A stretch of 64,000 bases of DNA from Neoalteromonas facilis (GCF_002807665.1 NZ_PEAY01000001.1:1240001-1304000); one strand, 5' to 3'; shown: positions 19,395-27,935, counted from the first letter of the stretch. Notes: generated from the sequence alone by a model not told the origin. Numbers and translations: made by a program.

Positions 19395-19412
19395 TGTAAG
19401 CGATCTCTTACA
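19395..19412 (-). promoter_or_regulatory. GacA/UvrY binding site (upstream activating sequence) of csrB
   Basis: A perfect inverted repeat TGTAAG-N6-CTTACA, which matches the GacA box consensus TGTAAGN6CTTACA exactly. It lies about 170-185 bases upstream of the predicted csrB start, the usual position for these sites. It falls between csrB and the GNAT gene stop, so it is not part of a coding sequence. Confidence 0.8.
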
Positions 19413-19427
19413 AGGTTTTGTATCGTG

Positions 19428-20075
19428 TTATTGCCCTTCTGGGCGAGGCCTGAACATGATGTGCCCCGTAATTTTGCTAAATGTGAGTTCTTGCTCGTAA
19501 TCGTAATGACCACCTTTGAAAAACGACAGGCACTTGGGCAACGTAACGTATACTCCCACCCCTTGGCTTTTATCATCTTCAAGTAGCACGCTATCGATAG
19601 CATTCATTAATACGTGACCTAATCCCTGATCTTGATAATCTGGATGTACACCAATAAACGATAACATGTGGTAGCTTTCTGCAGGCATACAGGTACGCAC
19701 CTTTTCTTCCTTTTCGATCATTTGCTTGGTGCCAAGAAAGCCCGCCGTGAGCAACATTTTTAAACGCCAGTGCCAATATCTGCCAGCACCAAATGCCGCA
19801 TCAGGCGCTATTAAACAGGCTACAGCGATGAGTCGCTCACCATCAAATAACCCAATGATCGGCTGTTTGCCTATCCAAAACGCATGCAATTCTTCTCGAA
19901 TTGCTGAACGAAGGCGTATTTCGTAGCCTTCTTTCTCGGCATCAAAAATATCCACAAACAATGGGTCATCAAAATAGGCGTTGTACAAAATTGACGCAGC
20001 AACCTTAAGATCTTCTGCTGTAAGGTAACTTGCCTTAACTTTTTCTGGAGAGAGTTTAACGACTTGTTGCCCCAT
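19428..20075 (-). CDS. GNAT family N-acetyltransferase
   Basis: This is a 215-residue acetyl-CoA-dependent acetyltransferase. The acetyl-CoA motif reads HPDYQDQGLGHVLMN near residue 146 (a Q/RxxGxG loop). The start chosen is the ATG at 20075 with TAGGAG seven bases upstream; the longer frame starts at a GTG 33 bases earlier without a ribosome-binding site. The substrate cannot be predicted. It is upstream of the csrB control region on the same strand. Confidence 0.8.
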   Translation of the reverse strand: MGQQVVKLSPEKVKASYLTAEDLKVAASILYNAYFDDPLFVDIFDAEKEGYEIRLRSAIREELHAFWIGKQPIIGLFDGERLIAVACLIAPDAAFGAGRYWHWRLKMLLTAGFLGTKQMIEKEEKVRTCMPAESYHMLSFIGVHPDYQDQGLGHVLMNAIDSVLLEDDKSQGVGVYVTLPKCLSFFKGGHYDYEQELTFSKITGHIMFRPRPEGQ

Positions 20076-20180
20076 CTTAATGCTCCTAACGCATGCAACA
20101 GTATTCACGATTGATTTTTATACAGTGGGGCTTTGTTAACGATTTGTAAAGTATTAAAAAGTAGAAATTGATGTTTACTT

Positions 20181-20209
20181 GCGCTAGCGCAATGAAATAG
20201 CGCTAGCGC
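20181..20209. repeat. Two adjacent copies of the palindrome GCGCTAGCGC
   Basis: The 10-base palindrome GCGCTAGCGC occurs at 20181-20190 and again at 20200-20209, nine bases apart. The two copies can pair with each other as an 11-bp stem. They lie downstream of the DUF3192 lipoprotein gene stop and upstream of the GNAT gene. This may be a terminator without T-tract or a protein-binding site. Confidence 0.55.
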
Positions 20210-20218
20210 AGGCGATCA

Positions 20219-20587
20219 TTAAAGATATTCGCGCAGTGCAGACTCGCCCCAGCCAATTAACACACCATTTTTAAATACTAATGGCGTGCACTCGTCTTTA
20301 GAGGTAATACCGTCACCTTGTGAGCGTTGAGTGCGGTAATAAAGTACGCGGAAGTCAGAGCCGTCGCGCTGGTAAAACTCATCAAAATCAGCCATCCCCA
20401 TACGTGAAGACACTGCTTCTAGCGTCATAGAAGTGTCTAGCTTACTGATATGGCGACGATTGTTGCTCTCTCGCTTTTCCCAGTTGCCCTGATGATAACC
20501 ATCACCATCACCACCTACTGAAACAACACAACCTGATAAAAATAATGGTGCGCACATCGCGCAAACAATGAGAGATTTCTTTAGCAT
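20219..20587 (-). CDS. DUF3192 family lipoprotein
   Basis: A 122-residue outer-envelope lipoprotein. The lipobox LFLSGC puts the lipidated Cys at residue 20. The C-terminal half carries the DUF3192 pattern: YYRTQ, then DGITSKDECTPLVF, then LIGWG. The Cys of DECTP is conserved in a second family member at 25793-26167. The fold resembles the SmpA/OmlA-type small lipoproteins that assist outer-membrane assembly, but the function of DUF3192 is not established. It is a single gene with its own upstream region of 275 bases. Confidence 0.75.
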   Translation of the reverse strand: MLKKSLIVCAMCAPLFLSGCVVSVGGDGDGYHQGNWEKRESNNRRHISKLDTSMTLEAVSSRMGMADFDEFYQRDGSDFRVLYYRTQRSQGDGITSKDECTPLVFKNGVLIGWGESALREYL

Positions 20588-20862
20588 TTGAGATATTCCT
20601 TAATAGCATGCTTGTTTGAGTAATTTGCGTAGTCTCTTACAAAATGCTTGCCACTTATTTAAGTCATTGATTTATATAAACTTTAAACATTTACCCATGA
20701 ACAATCACGACAACCTAAACGCCTATACCACTAATTTTTAGTGTTTTTGACTACTGGCAGTATCAAATTTGTCATGTATCCTAAGCGTCGCCAAAGACGA
20801 TTACACAGATTTTGGTTAAATTCTGACACTAACATTACGTTGTCCAATCAGGTGCATTAGAC

Positions 20863-21198
20863 GTGAATAATGAACTACAGCAGTTGTGCATATCGCTCTA
20901 CGCAAAAGGTATAGAGCCTACTACCAGTTTACTTAGGGCGAAATCCCAGCAAAAAACCAGTTTGCCGCAAGCAATTGAAACCATTAAATGGTGGCAGAAT
21001 CAAGATAAAGCAGAATTGTTACTTAAGCGTGGTCAGGAAGCCCCCAAAACGCCCAACAAAGCCGAAACAGCTTCCATGTCGTCTTACAGTCATGATTTGC
21101 GCGTAGAAGTGAGATCTTTAATGCAACGCATTGAATCGACCGAAGCCGAGCTTCAGGCGCTGAAAGATCACTTAACGCATATCCAGTCTTTGCTGTAA
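20863..21198 (+). CDS. Hypothetical protein with C-terminal coiled coil
   Basis: A 111-residue protein starting at a GTG, not recognised. The N-terminal 50 residues are helical and look like a winged-helix or KfrA-like DNA-binding start (AKGIEPTTSLLRAKS...SLPQAIETIKWW). The last 35 residues form a heptad pattern (VRSLMQRIESTEAELQALK). It ends one base before the convergent syd gene. A regulatory DNA-binding role is a guess from the shape only. Confidence 0.6.
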   Translation: MNNELQQLCISLYAKGIEPTTSLLRAKSQQKTSLPQAIETIKWWQNQDKAELLLKRGQEAPKTPNKAETASMSSYSHDLRVEVRSLMQRIESTEAELQALKDHLTHIQSLL

Positions 21199-21738
21199 TT
21201 AGCGAGTTAATGGGCGCAATGATGCAATAAACTCAGCGACGTTTTCTGCCAACACTTTACTCGGCTCTTTACCCACTTGTTCAAGCACAACTCGCCCAGA
21301 AGCATTATCAACACTAATGATAAAATCTTCTTCATCTGTCAGCGCAAAAAAGAGTGTTTCAGCCTGCTTTAATTGACGCTTCATTAACACGTGACCAATT
21401 AAGTTCTGCTGTAGTCGTTCAAAATCATCAACATTCCACACTTGTAAAAGGGTTAGATTGCCGTGCTCACTGCTCGCTTCAAGATGGTCACTAAAATAGC
21501 GACAAAAAAACGCTTTAAATTGCTCATCCAGTGTCAATTCAAGTGCCTTCTCCATATCGCCAAATTGGCACAGTCCGTTTTGCAGCACTGGTTTCCAATC
21601 AACATAATCACCATCGTTTGCGCTGACTTGCACACACGGGGACAGCCACTCAGAGTCAAATTCAATCGGCGTCAATGCTCCTGCGCTAATATAACCTTGG
21701 ACAAACTCATCCATCGCGTGATCAATATTTTGTATCAT
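21199..21738 (-). CDS. syd: SecY-interacting protein Syd
   Basis: Syd is a cytosolic protein that binds the SecY translocon and helps quality control of the SecYEG complex. The 179-residue product matches the E. coli length (181). It shares its landmarks WLSPC near residue 30, LLQVWNVDDFERLQQNLIGH and the C-terminal VAEFIASLRPL. It lies next to queF, the same neighbourhood as in E. coli. It is transcribed toward the 111-residue hypothetical gene and its stop touches that gene. Confidence 0.92.
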   Translation of the reverse strand: MIQNIDHAMDEFVQGYISAGALTPIEFDSEWLSPCVQVSANDGDYVDWKPVLQNGLCQFGDMEKALELTLDEQFKAFFCRYFSDHLEASSEHGNLTLLQVWNVDDFERLQQNLIGHVLMKRQLKQAETLFFALTDEEDFIISVDNASGRVVLEQVGKEPSKVLAENVAEFIASLRPLTR

Positions 21739-21814
21739 TCAAATTCAGCTCTCTAACAATATGCTGGTATCATACCGCGAAGAAAGCAATAAATCGTAGG
21801 AAACACCTTAAATT

Positions 21815-22657
21815 ATGTCAGAAAAGTCGCCACCATCAGATGAAATGAGTGCATTAACCCTTGGGAAATCGGTTGAATATATTGAGCAATATTCACCAGA
21901 ACTGCTGCAAGCCGTTCCGCGTAAAATCAATCGACAGACTATCGATTTAGAGGACGATGCTCTCCCCTTTCACGGTGTCGATATTTGGAATGGCTATGAA
22001 CTGTCTTGGTTGAATGAGAAAGGTAAGCCACTCATCGCTATAATGCAGTGTCAGGTACCTGCATATTCCCCTAATTTAATTGAGAGTAAGTCTTTTAAGT
22101 TATATTTAAATAGCTTTAACCAGTCGACGTTTGCCAGCGAAGAAGAGGTTGAACAAACCATTCAACGCGACTTATCCAAGTGTGCAGGTGCCACAGTTGA
22201 TGTGAAACTGATCCCACCACGGGATTTTAGCCAAATGACCATTCATCCTCTCATCGGAAACTGTATAGATGATCTAGATGTCGATATTGATACCTACGAT
22301 TATTGTCCGACACTGTTAGAAACATCAGATGAAGTCGTGACAGAAACACTGGTCAGTCACTTGCTTAAATCTAATTGTTTGATCACCAACCAACCGGATT
22401 GGGGTAGCGTGTTAATTCATTACAAAGGTCCGCGCTTGATCCACAGTGCAGTGCTGAAATATTTGATCTCCTTCCGCATGCACAATGAATTTCATGAACA
22501 GTGTGTTGAACGCATCTTTCTTGACATCATGCGCCTTTGCAAACCGGAAAAGCTTACGGTGTATGCGCGTTATACCCGTCGCGGAGGTTTAGATATCAAC
22601 CCGTTTCGTTCTAACTTTGAGCAGCCTTACGCTAATTTGCGTCTCGCTCGACAATAG
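21815..22657 (+). CDS. queF: NADPH-dependent 7-cyano-7-deazaguanine reductase
   Basis: QueF reduces preQ0 to preQ1 in queuosine tRNA modification. The 280-residue protein is the long, two-domain (YqfB/unimodular tandem) type. The catalytic Cys is in SNCLITNQPDWGS near residue 188, and the substrate-binding Glu is in LIESKSFKLYLNS. A downstream His/Glu pair, HNEFHEQCVERIF, is conserved. AGGAAACACC lies upstream of the ATG. Divergent from syd, as in E. coli. Confidence 0.95.
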   Translation: MSEKSPPSDEMSALTLGKSVEYIEQYSPELLQAVPRKINRQTIDLEDDALPFHGVDIWNGYELSWLNEKGKPLIAIMQCQVPAYSPNLIESKSFKLYLNSFNQSTFASEEEVEQTIQRDLSKCAGATVDVKLIPPRDFSQMTIHPLIGNCIDDLDVDIDTYDYCPTLLETSDEVVTETLVSHLLKSNCLITNQPDWGSVLIHYKGPRLIHSAVLKYLISFRMHNEFHEQCVERIFLDIMRLCKPEKLTVYARYTRRGGLDINPFRSNFEQPYANLRLARQ

Positions 22658-22779
22658 CGCATAGGGAAACGTGGTCTTTGTTGATCTATAACAACTTAGA
22701 CCACTAGGTTTATCCTCATCAAATAATTGACGTTGTTGGATTTTCGCGCAATGCTTACGGCATAGGGTTCGTACTCAAA

Positions 22780-22795
22780 CAAGAAGGACATCTTG
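22780..22795 (+). promoter_or_regulatory. Candidate CsrA-binding hairpin over the diguanylate cyclase start
   Basis: CAAGA and TCTTG form a perfect 5-bp stem with the six-base loop AGGACA. The loop contains the GGA core and the Shine-Dalgarno sequence, and the last three bases of the 3' arm are the TTG start codon. This is the architecture of known CsrA repression sites (GGA in a hairpin loop overlapping the ribosome-binding site). Confidence 0.5.
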
Positions 22796-24334
22796 AGTAA
22801 AAAGCAACTAGACGCGCTCAAACAACAGAACGAGCAGTTGGCCCAATTCATTATTCGTTTATCGAATTTTTATCAGGGTGCCAACGACAGCATTGACCAA
22901 GAAATGAAGGTCCTTAGAAGTCATATCTCGGGAACCCCTAACTATACGCTCGCGACAGTCAGCATCGGTAAGATTAATCAGTTACTGATGCAAAATGCCA
23001 AAACCGTTAAAAAGCAAACCTCAGAAACATTAGGGCGTCTTGAATCTGCAGTAAAACGATTGCAAGGTATTGCATCGATACCGGATAATTTGAAATCTGA
23101 AACGGCTCGTTTTTTGTCTTCATTGAGTATGCACAATGGCGATATGTTTTCGTCTTTTCCGCAATTTGAGCAGGCAATGCAGCTTTATCAACAGGCGCTG
23201 GACAATACTCACCCGCAAAAAGAAGTCAAAGCAAGTAAACAAGCCGCAGGTAAAGATACTGGATCAACAGACAAGGTCGAAATACCGATTGATGCCTCAT
23301 TGCACAGCGCGATCAGCAATGAGTTACAACAACTGATAGAGCCTTATTATCAGAAGAATCCGAAAGATAAGCAGCTCGCTGATATACGCAATAAGTTACT
23401 AGACGGTTTATCTGCCAACGAATTGATGGAATGCTGTTTAGTCTTTATACGCTTGATCGTAAAAGAAGTGGTCAAAGAAGTCGGTGTCAATGTTCGCGTT
23501 ATCGATCAGTTGCATCAATCGCTCATCAAAATGAACAAGGATATCGACTCTACAATAAGCGTTGCTCAGCAGAAATTAGAACAAAAAATTGAGCAAGATG
23601 CACAATTGCAAACTCACATTGATGACTTGGGCGATGCGGTTGTTAAATCTGAAGATTTAAGTGCGTTAAAGAATCAGGCACAACAGTACTTAACCAAAAT
23701 TCAAACCACCATGGATGAGCGTAAAGAAGCAGACAAAGAAGAGCAGAAAGCACTCATTACGTTGCTCGAAAGCCTGCAGCGCGAGTTATCTTCTATGGAA
23801 AAAACCACGCTTAAATACCGTAAAAAGCTGATAGAACAACGCACGCAAACCCACACAGATCCACTAACTCGCATCCCAAATAGGATCGCCTACAACGAGC
23901 GCATAGAACAAGAATTTAATCGCTGGCAACGACATAAAACACCACTGTGCATTGCGGTTATCGACATCGACCATTTTAAGCAAATCAATGACAAATACGG
24001 CCATGCGGCAGGCGATAAAACACTTCAAGTGATCGCAAAACAGTTAAAATCCAACCTGCGCAAAACTGATTTCCTTGCGCGTTGGGGAGGAGAAGAATTT
24101 GTCGCATTGTTCCCTGACAGCTCATTAAGTGACATTTTAGAGCCGCTGGACGAACTGCGCCGGAAGCTCGCCGCATTACCTTTTAAATTTAAACAAGAGC
24201 CCGTTACCATTACAGCATCTTTTGGCGTCGCGCAGTTTAATTCAAGCGATAGTATAGAAACCGTATTTGATCGCGCCGACGGGCATTTATATAAGGCCAA
24301 AAACAATGGCCGTAACCAAATAGTAAGTGATTAG
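22793..24334 (+). CDS. Diguanylate cyclase (GGDEF domain) with long helical N-terminal region
   Basis: Makes cyclic di-GMP from two GTP. The C-terminal GGDEF domain (about residues 345-513) has the intact active site GGEEF at 432-436 and the inhibitory I-site RKTD at 423-426, five residues upstream, so it should be active and product-inhibited. Residues 1-340 are almost entirely helical and coiled-coil, without membrane segments, and form an unknown sensor part. The start is a TTG with AAGGA four bases upstream. The gene lies between queF and ppnN. Its start is covered by the hairpin at 22780-22795, a candidate CsrA site. Confidence 0.9.
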   Translation: MSKKQLDALKQQNEQLAQFIIRLSNFYQGANDSIDQEMKVLRSHISGTPNYTLATVSIGKINQLLMQNAKTVKKQTSETLGRLESAVKRLQGIASIPDNLKSETARFLSSLSMHNGDMFSSFPQFEQAMQLYQQALDNTHPQKEVKASKQAAGKDTGSTDKVEIPIDASLHSAISNELQQLIEPYYQKNPKDKQLADIRNKLLDGLSANELMECCLVFIRLIVKEVVKEVGVNVRVIDQLHQSLIKMNKDIDSTISVAQQKLEQKIEQDAQLQTHIDDLGDAVVKSEDLSALKNQAQQYLTKIQTTMDERKEADKEEQKALITLLESLQRELSSMEKTTLKYRKKLIEQRTQTHTDPLTRIPNRIAYNERIEQEFNRWQRHKTPLCIAVIDIDHFKQINDKYGHAAGDKTLQVIAKQLKSNLRKTDFLARWGGEEFVALFPDSSLSDILEPLDELRRKLAALPFKFKQEPVTITASFGVAQFNSSDSIETVFDRADGHLYKAKNNGRNQIVSD

Positions 24335-24345
24335 TATTGAATATT

Positions 24346-25728
24346 ATGACACGAGTCCAACTTAACCCAGTGGGCTGGATCAGCCAGCTCTCCCAAGGTG
24401 AAGTTACATTACTAACCGAAACAGCTAACAGTGATCTTTACGACATTTTTCGCTATTGCTGTTTAGCGGTCTTAAATAGCGGTGTTGACGAAGACGATTC
24501 TGAAACCCTGTTTGCCCCGTACGAATCGTTTCAAGTGCGACTGTTGCGCCGTGAGCGTGGCGTCAAAATGGAGTTGATCAATCCACCAGAAGTTGCATTT
24601 GTGGATGGTCGTTTGATCGCAGGTGTACATGAACACCTGTTTTCGGTTCTTCGTGATCTTCTATACATGCACGTTAAATATAACGGTATTGCAGAATGTG
24701 AGCCTACGGTAGCTAGACGTTTATCTGATGTTACAGCCACGAGCATCACCGACATGGTGTTTGATATGCTGCGCCATGCCGATGCCCTAGAAGGAAACGA
24801 TGAACTCAACACAGTCGTGTGTTGGGGCGGTCACTCTATTGGTAATGAGGAATATCAATATACCAAAGAAGTTGGCTACCAACTCGGTTTACGCGAGATG
24901 AATATTTGTACCGGTTGTGGCCCAGGTGCCATGAAGGGCCCCATGAAAGGCGCCGCAATTGGTCATGCTAAGCAGCGTTACCGCAAAGGCCGTTATATCG
25001 GTATATCTGAGCCAAGTATCATTGCCGCAGAGCCGCCAAACGCCATCGTTAACGAACTGATCATCATGCCCGACATTGAAAAGCGTTTAGAGGCATTTGT
25101 GCGAGCGGCACATGGCATTGTAGTGTTCCCCGGTGGTGTGGGTACAGCGGAGGAACTTCTGTACATCCTTGGCATACTGATGCATGAACACAATTCGCAA
25201 CACCCCTTCCCTCTTATTTTAACCGGCCCCGCCAGTAGCGCCGGCTATTTTGAGGCCATTGATAAATTTGTCGGAGCCACGCTAGGTAAAGCGGCGCAGG
25301 ACAAATACCAGATTATTGTTGATGACCCGCGAGAGGTCGCTCGTAGCATGCGATTAGGGCGCGAAAAAGTAGAACAATATCGCCGAGCTGTTGGCGATTC
25401 GTTTAGTTTCAACTGGTCGCTCAAAATAGACAACATTTTTCAACGTCGATTTGAACCGACACATGAGTCGATGGCGGCGCTTGAATTACACCGCGACCAA
25501 CCCATTGCTGAACTCGCAGCCGTCTTAAGACAAGCTTTTTCAGGCATTGTTGCTGGCAACATAAAAGCGTCAACAGTCGCGCAAATTAAGCAACAAGGCC
25601 CATTCAACTTGTCAGGCGACCCTGAATTGATGAAGATGATCGACACCTTGCTGCAGTCCTTTGTGGAACAGCAACGAATGAAACTGCCAGGTAGCAAATA
25701 CGAACCTTGTTACACAATTAATGTTTAA
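24346..25728 (+). CDS. ppnN: Pyrimidine/purine nucleotide 5'-monophosphate nucleosidase (LOG family)
   Basis: PpnN (formerly YgdH) cleaves nucleoside monophosphates to base and ribose 5-phosphate and is activated by (p)ppGpp in E. coli. The 460-residue protein matches along its length. Landmarks are LLRRERGVKMELINPPEVAFVDGR without gaps, VCWGGHS, the LOG motif FPGGVGTAEELLY and ICTGCGPGAMKG. The start used is the ATG at 24346, which aligns with the E. coli N-terminus; a TTG three codons upstream is also open. It follows the diguanylate cyclase by 11 bases. Confidence 0.93.
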   Translation: MTRVQLNPVGWISQLSQGEVTLLTETANSDLYDIFRYCCLAVLNSGVDEDDSETLFAPYESFQVRLLRRERGVKMELINPPEVAFVDGRLIAGVHEHLFSVLRDLLYMHVKYNGIAECEPTVARRLSDVTATSITDMVFDMLRHADALEGNDELNTVVCWGGHSIGNEEYQYTKEVGYQLGLREMNICTGCGPGAMKGPMKGAAIGHAKQRYRKGRYIGISEPSIIAAEPPNAIVNELIIMPDIEKRLEAFVRAAHGIVVFPGGVGTAEELLYILGILMHEHNSQHPFPLILTGPASSAGYFEAIDKFVGATLGKAAQDKYQIIVDDPREVARSMRLGREKVEQYRRAVGDSFSFNWSLKIDNIFQRRFEPTHESMAALELHRDQPIAELAAVLRQAFSGIVAGNIKASTVAQIKQQGPFNLSGDPELMKMIDTLLQSFVEQQRMKLPGSKYEPCYTINV

Positions 25729-25792
25729 ATTTTTGTCATGCCGTTTTAAGCTTGCCGGGTTAAGATCAAATTAGTTGGAGTCGAACAGAAAC

Positions 25793-26167
25793 ATGAATAG
25801 CAAAGTAATCAAAATGGTTATCGGCGGTTTTGCTCTTTATGCAGTGTTTGTCTATTCGGTCGTGTCATTCTTTCCTGACAGCCCAGATGATATGGATTGG
25901 GAGGATCGGGAGCAGTACAACAAAGTACAAATTGCAAAACTCAACCTTGGCACGTCAAAAAAGGAAATACTCGCATTATTAGGTTCGCCAGATATTACTG
26001 AAGCTAAAAAGACGCGTGATGGCATGATGCAGGTCATGTTTTACCGTACTCAGCATATGAAGTCTGATGGCATAACCACGCAAAACGAATGCACCCCGCT
26101 GTTGTTCGAAGATGACATTTTAATTGCGTGGGGCGATGGCGTTTACCTGAACTTCCTTGAGGGATGA
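25793..26167 (+). CDS. DUF3192 family membrane-anchored protein
   Basis: A 124-residue protein from the ATG at 25793 (GGAG twelve bases upstream; a TTG at 25775 is an unlikely start because it lies in that site). One membrane helix at residues 5-27 is not a lipobox. The domain resembles the lipoprotein at 20219-20587: YRTQ, DGITTQNECTP, LIAWG. The central LGTSKKEILALLGSPD stretch is the SmpA/OmlA-like part. It overlaps the next gene by 4 bases (ATGA). Confidence 0.7.
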   Translation: MNSKVIKMVIGGFALYAVFVYSVVSFFPDSPDDMDWEDREQYNKVQIAKLNLGTSKKEILALLGSPDITEAKKTRDGMMQVMFYRTQHMKSDGITTQNECTPLLFEDDILIAWGDGVYLNFLEG

Positions 26168-27825
26168 CAGTAACTACTGCCAAAATAGAACAGGTTGTTC
26201 AAGCAATTGTTCAATTCCAGCGAGACTGTAATCAAGAATCAAGTTCGTCTCAATCGGTCAAAACGTCGCTGACGCTGGCCGATAGTTTCCTTAAAGCGTG
26301 GGTCACGGATGCACATCTTAGCTTTGCTCAATGCGAAGCTATCTACGCAAAATATACCGCTCACCGGTGGCTTATATCACTGAATCTAGTGTTGTTGTTT
26401 GCCAAAGGGCATCGCATTAGCGATACCTTTCTACAACATGTATTAGCTGGGCAAATATTGGCGTCAGGATTACGCAAAGTCAGTAAAGATGAACAAAGGC
26501 AACGTTTAACCAAACGCTGTATCCAAGCCACTAACACTGACCATTTTGAGGTTTTTCAGTGGGCTCTTAGAAAATCTTTGCAGCCAACCGATACACCGGT
26601 GATTGTCGATTTTGGCCGTGTCGACTGGTGCATTTACAACATCATCGTAAGTGCTATGCGGATAGCAGAAGCACTGGCTGCTAAAGCCAACATGCAACCT
26701 TCCAGTCTTTTTAGCGCAATTAAAAAGGAAGTTCGGCAGAATAATGATATGGCTCAAATCGTAGAGCCTATTCTGTGCCCGAGCTCTCCGGTGTATTCCG
26801 GTTTACTCGTTAAGCAACGGTCTCGTTCTTATGCGCTACTGCATGCTACTGGTGAGCAAATAACCATAGCAGCACCTGTTGCAACAGACGGAAATAAAAC
26901 CAAACTGCAGATAAGAAGCATTAAACCTGCTGAGTTTTACTCACACGTTCAATTGCAAAAGCGCGTGCCGGTGAATCGCCTTCGACATTTTTACGAAACC
27001 CCAAAAACTGCCAAATTTGCTGGCTCAGCGTATGTGAAGGCTTATAGCATTCAAAGACCACCGGCTGACTTATTGGACGTGTTAAAAGCGCTCCGTTTGC
27101 CCGATGTAGAGCCTATAAAAATAGCGAAGCTAATCGATAACAACGCCTTATTTACTCAACTATTGAACCATTCCGCTACGCAATTAAACCGTCTCAATAT
27201 TAACGTCAGCAATATCAAACAATCTATCATGACCCATGGTATGGAACGGATAGCAGCAGTACTGACTGAGCACGTTTTATGGCAGCGTTTGAGCGCGGCG
27301 CAGTTCCCTTTACACTTGCAATTTAAGTCCTTTGTAAATTGCTATCGTATGCTTGCGGCGGGAATAGCTGAGAGCTGTAAATTGGGCATTCCCCAACAAT
27401 TTAGCTTAATCGCATTGATCCACGCTTCTGCGTTTTTCACCCATGCCCCGCTCCGCCTGATCAATCATTGGCGTTATGATGATAGTGATATTAATAGTGT
27501 CGACTCACTACTTCCCAATGAATTAAATATTAACCTCACAGAGCACGCCTATACTCTTGCCAAAGCGTGGAACCTAGAATCGGAAATAACCAATACGTTT
27601 TCCTCAACTACAGGTAAAAACAAAGCTAAGCAACCGTACCATGACTGCTTAACCATCGCTTCCTATCTAACGCGCATGTGGCTACACCAGGGTGAAGTTG
27701 ATAATTCTGCGCTGTTTTCTCACCATCAATCTGCCTGTAGCCGATTATCGCTAACAGAATCCAAACTCCATGAATTGTTAGAAAAACAGAGCGAATATCT
27801 GCAATCTCCGGTGAACTTCAACTAA
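26164..27825 (+). CDS. Large uncharacterised protein with divergent HDOD-like region
   Basis: A 553-residue soluble protein, not recognised with certainty. Residues from about 313 to 420 follow the HDOD pattern (LPDVEPIKIAKLIDNNALF, then an IMTHGMERIAAVLTEHVLW helix), which in other proteins is a non-enzymatic regulator domain related to HD. No intact HD metal-binding pair was seen. The N-terminal 300 residues are helical. It is translationally coupled to the DUF3192 gene, so the two probably act together. Confidence 0.5.
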   Translation: MTVTTAKIEQVVQAIVQFQRDCNQESSSSQSVKTSLTLADSFLKAWVTDAHLSFAQCEAIYAKYTAHRWLISLNLVLLFAKGHRISDTFLQHVLAGQILASGLRKVSKDEQRQRLTKRCIQATNTDHFEVFQWALRKSLQPTDTPVIVDFGRVDWCIYNIIVSAMRIAEALAAKANMQPSSLFSAIKKEVRQNNDMAQIVEPILCPSSPVYSGLLVKQRSRSYALLHATGEQITIAAPVATDGNKTKLQIRSIKPAEFYSHVQLQKRVPVNRLRHFYETPKTAKFAGSAYVKAYSIQRPPADLLDVLKALRLPDVEPIKIAKLIDNNALFTQLLNHSATQLNRLNINVSNIKQSIMTHGMERIAAVLTEHVLWQRLSAAQFPLHLQFKSFVNCYRMLAAGIAESCKLGIPQQFSLIALIHASAFFTHAPLRLINHWRYDDSDINSVDSLLPNELNINLTEHAYTLAKAWNLESEITNTFSSTTGKNKAKQPYHDCLTIASYLTRMWLHQGEVDNSALFSHHQSACSRLSLTESKLHELLEKQSEYLQSPVNFN

Positions 27826-27935
27826 TTTAGCCATTATTGATATTTATTTCGAAGATAAATACTGTTCGCGCTGCGCGCGATCAAGTAAAATGGCCGGCTT
27901 CGACAGATAAAATGAACAGATTAAGAGGATATTTC

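Noticed and set aside
19364-19603. Open frame on the minus strand over the 3' end of the GNAT gene and the GacA box
   Set aside because: It overlaps a better-supported gene and has no ribosome-binding site; the bases carry the UvrY box instead.
27837-27935. 33-codon N-terminal extension of isocitrate dehydrogenase
   Set aside because: No homology before MTQQRITVIRGDG and the Shine-Dalgarno AAGAGGAT belongs to the ATG at 27936.
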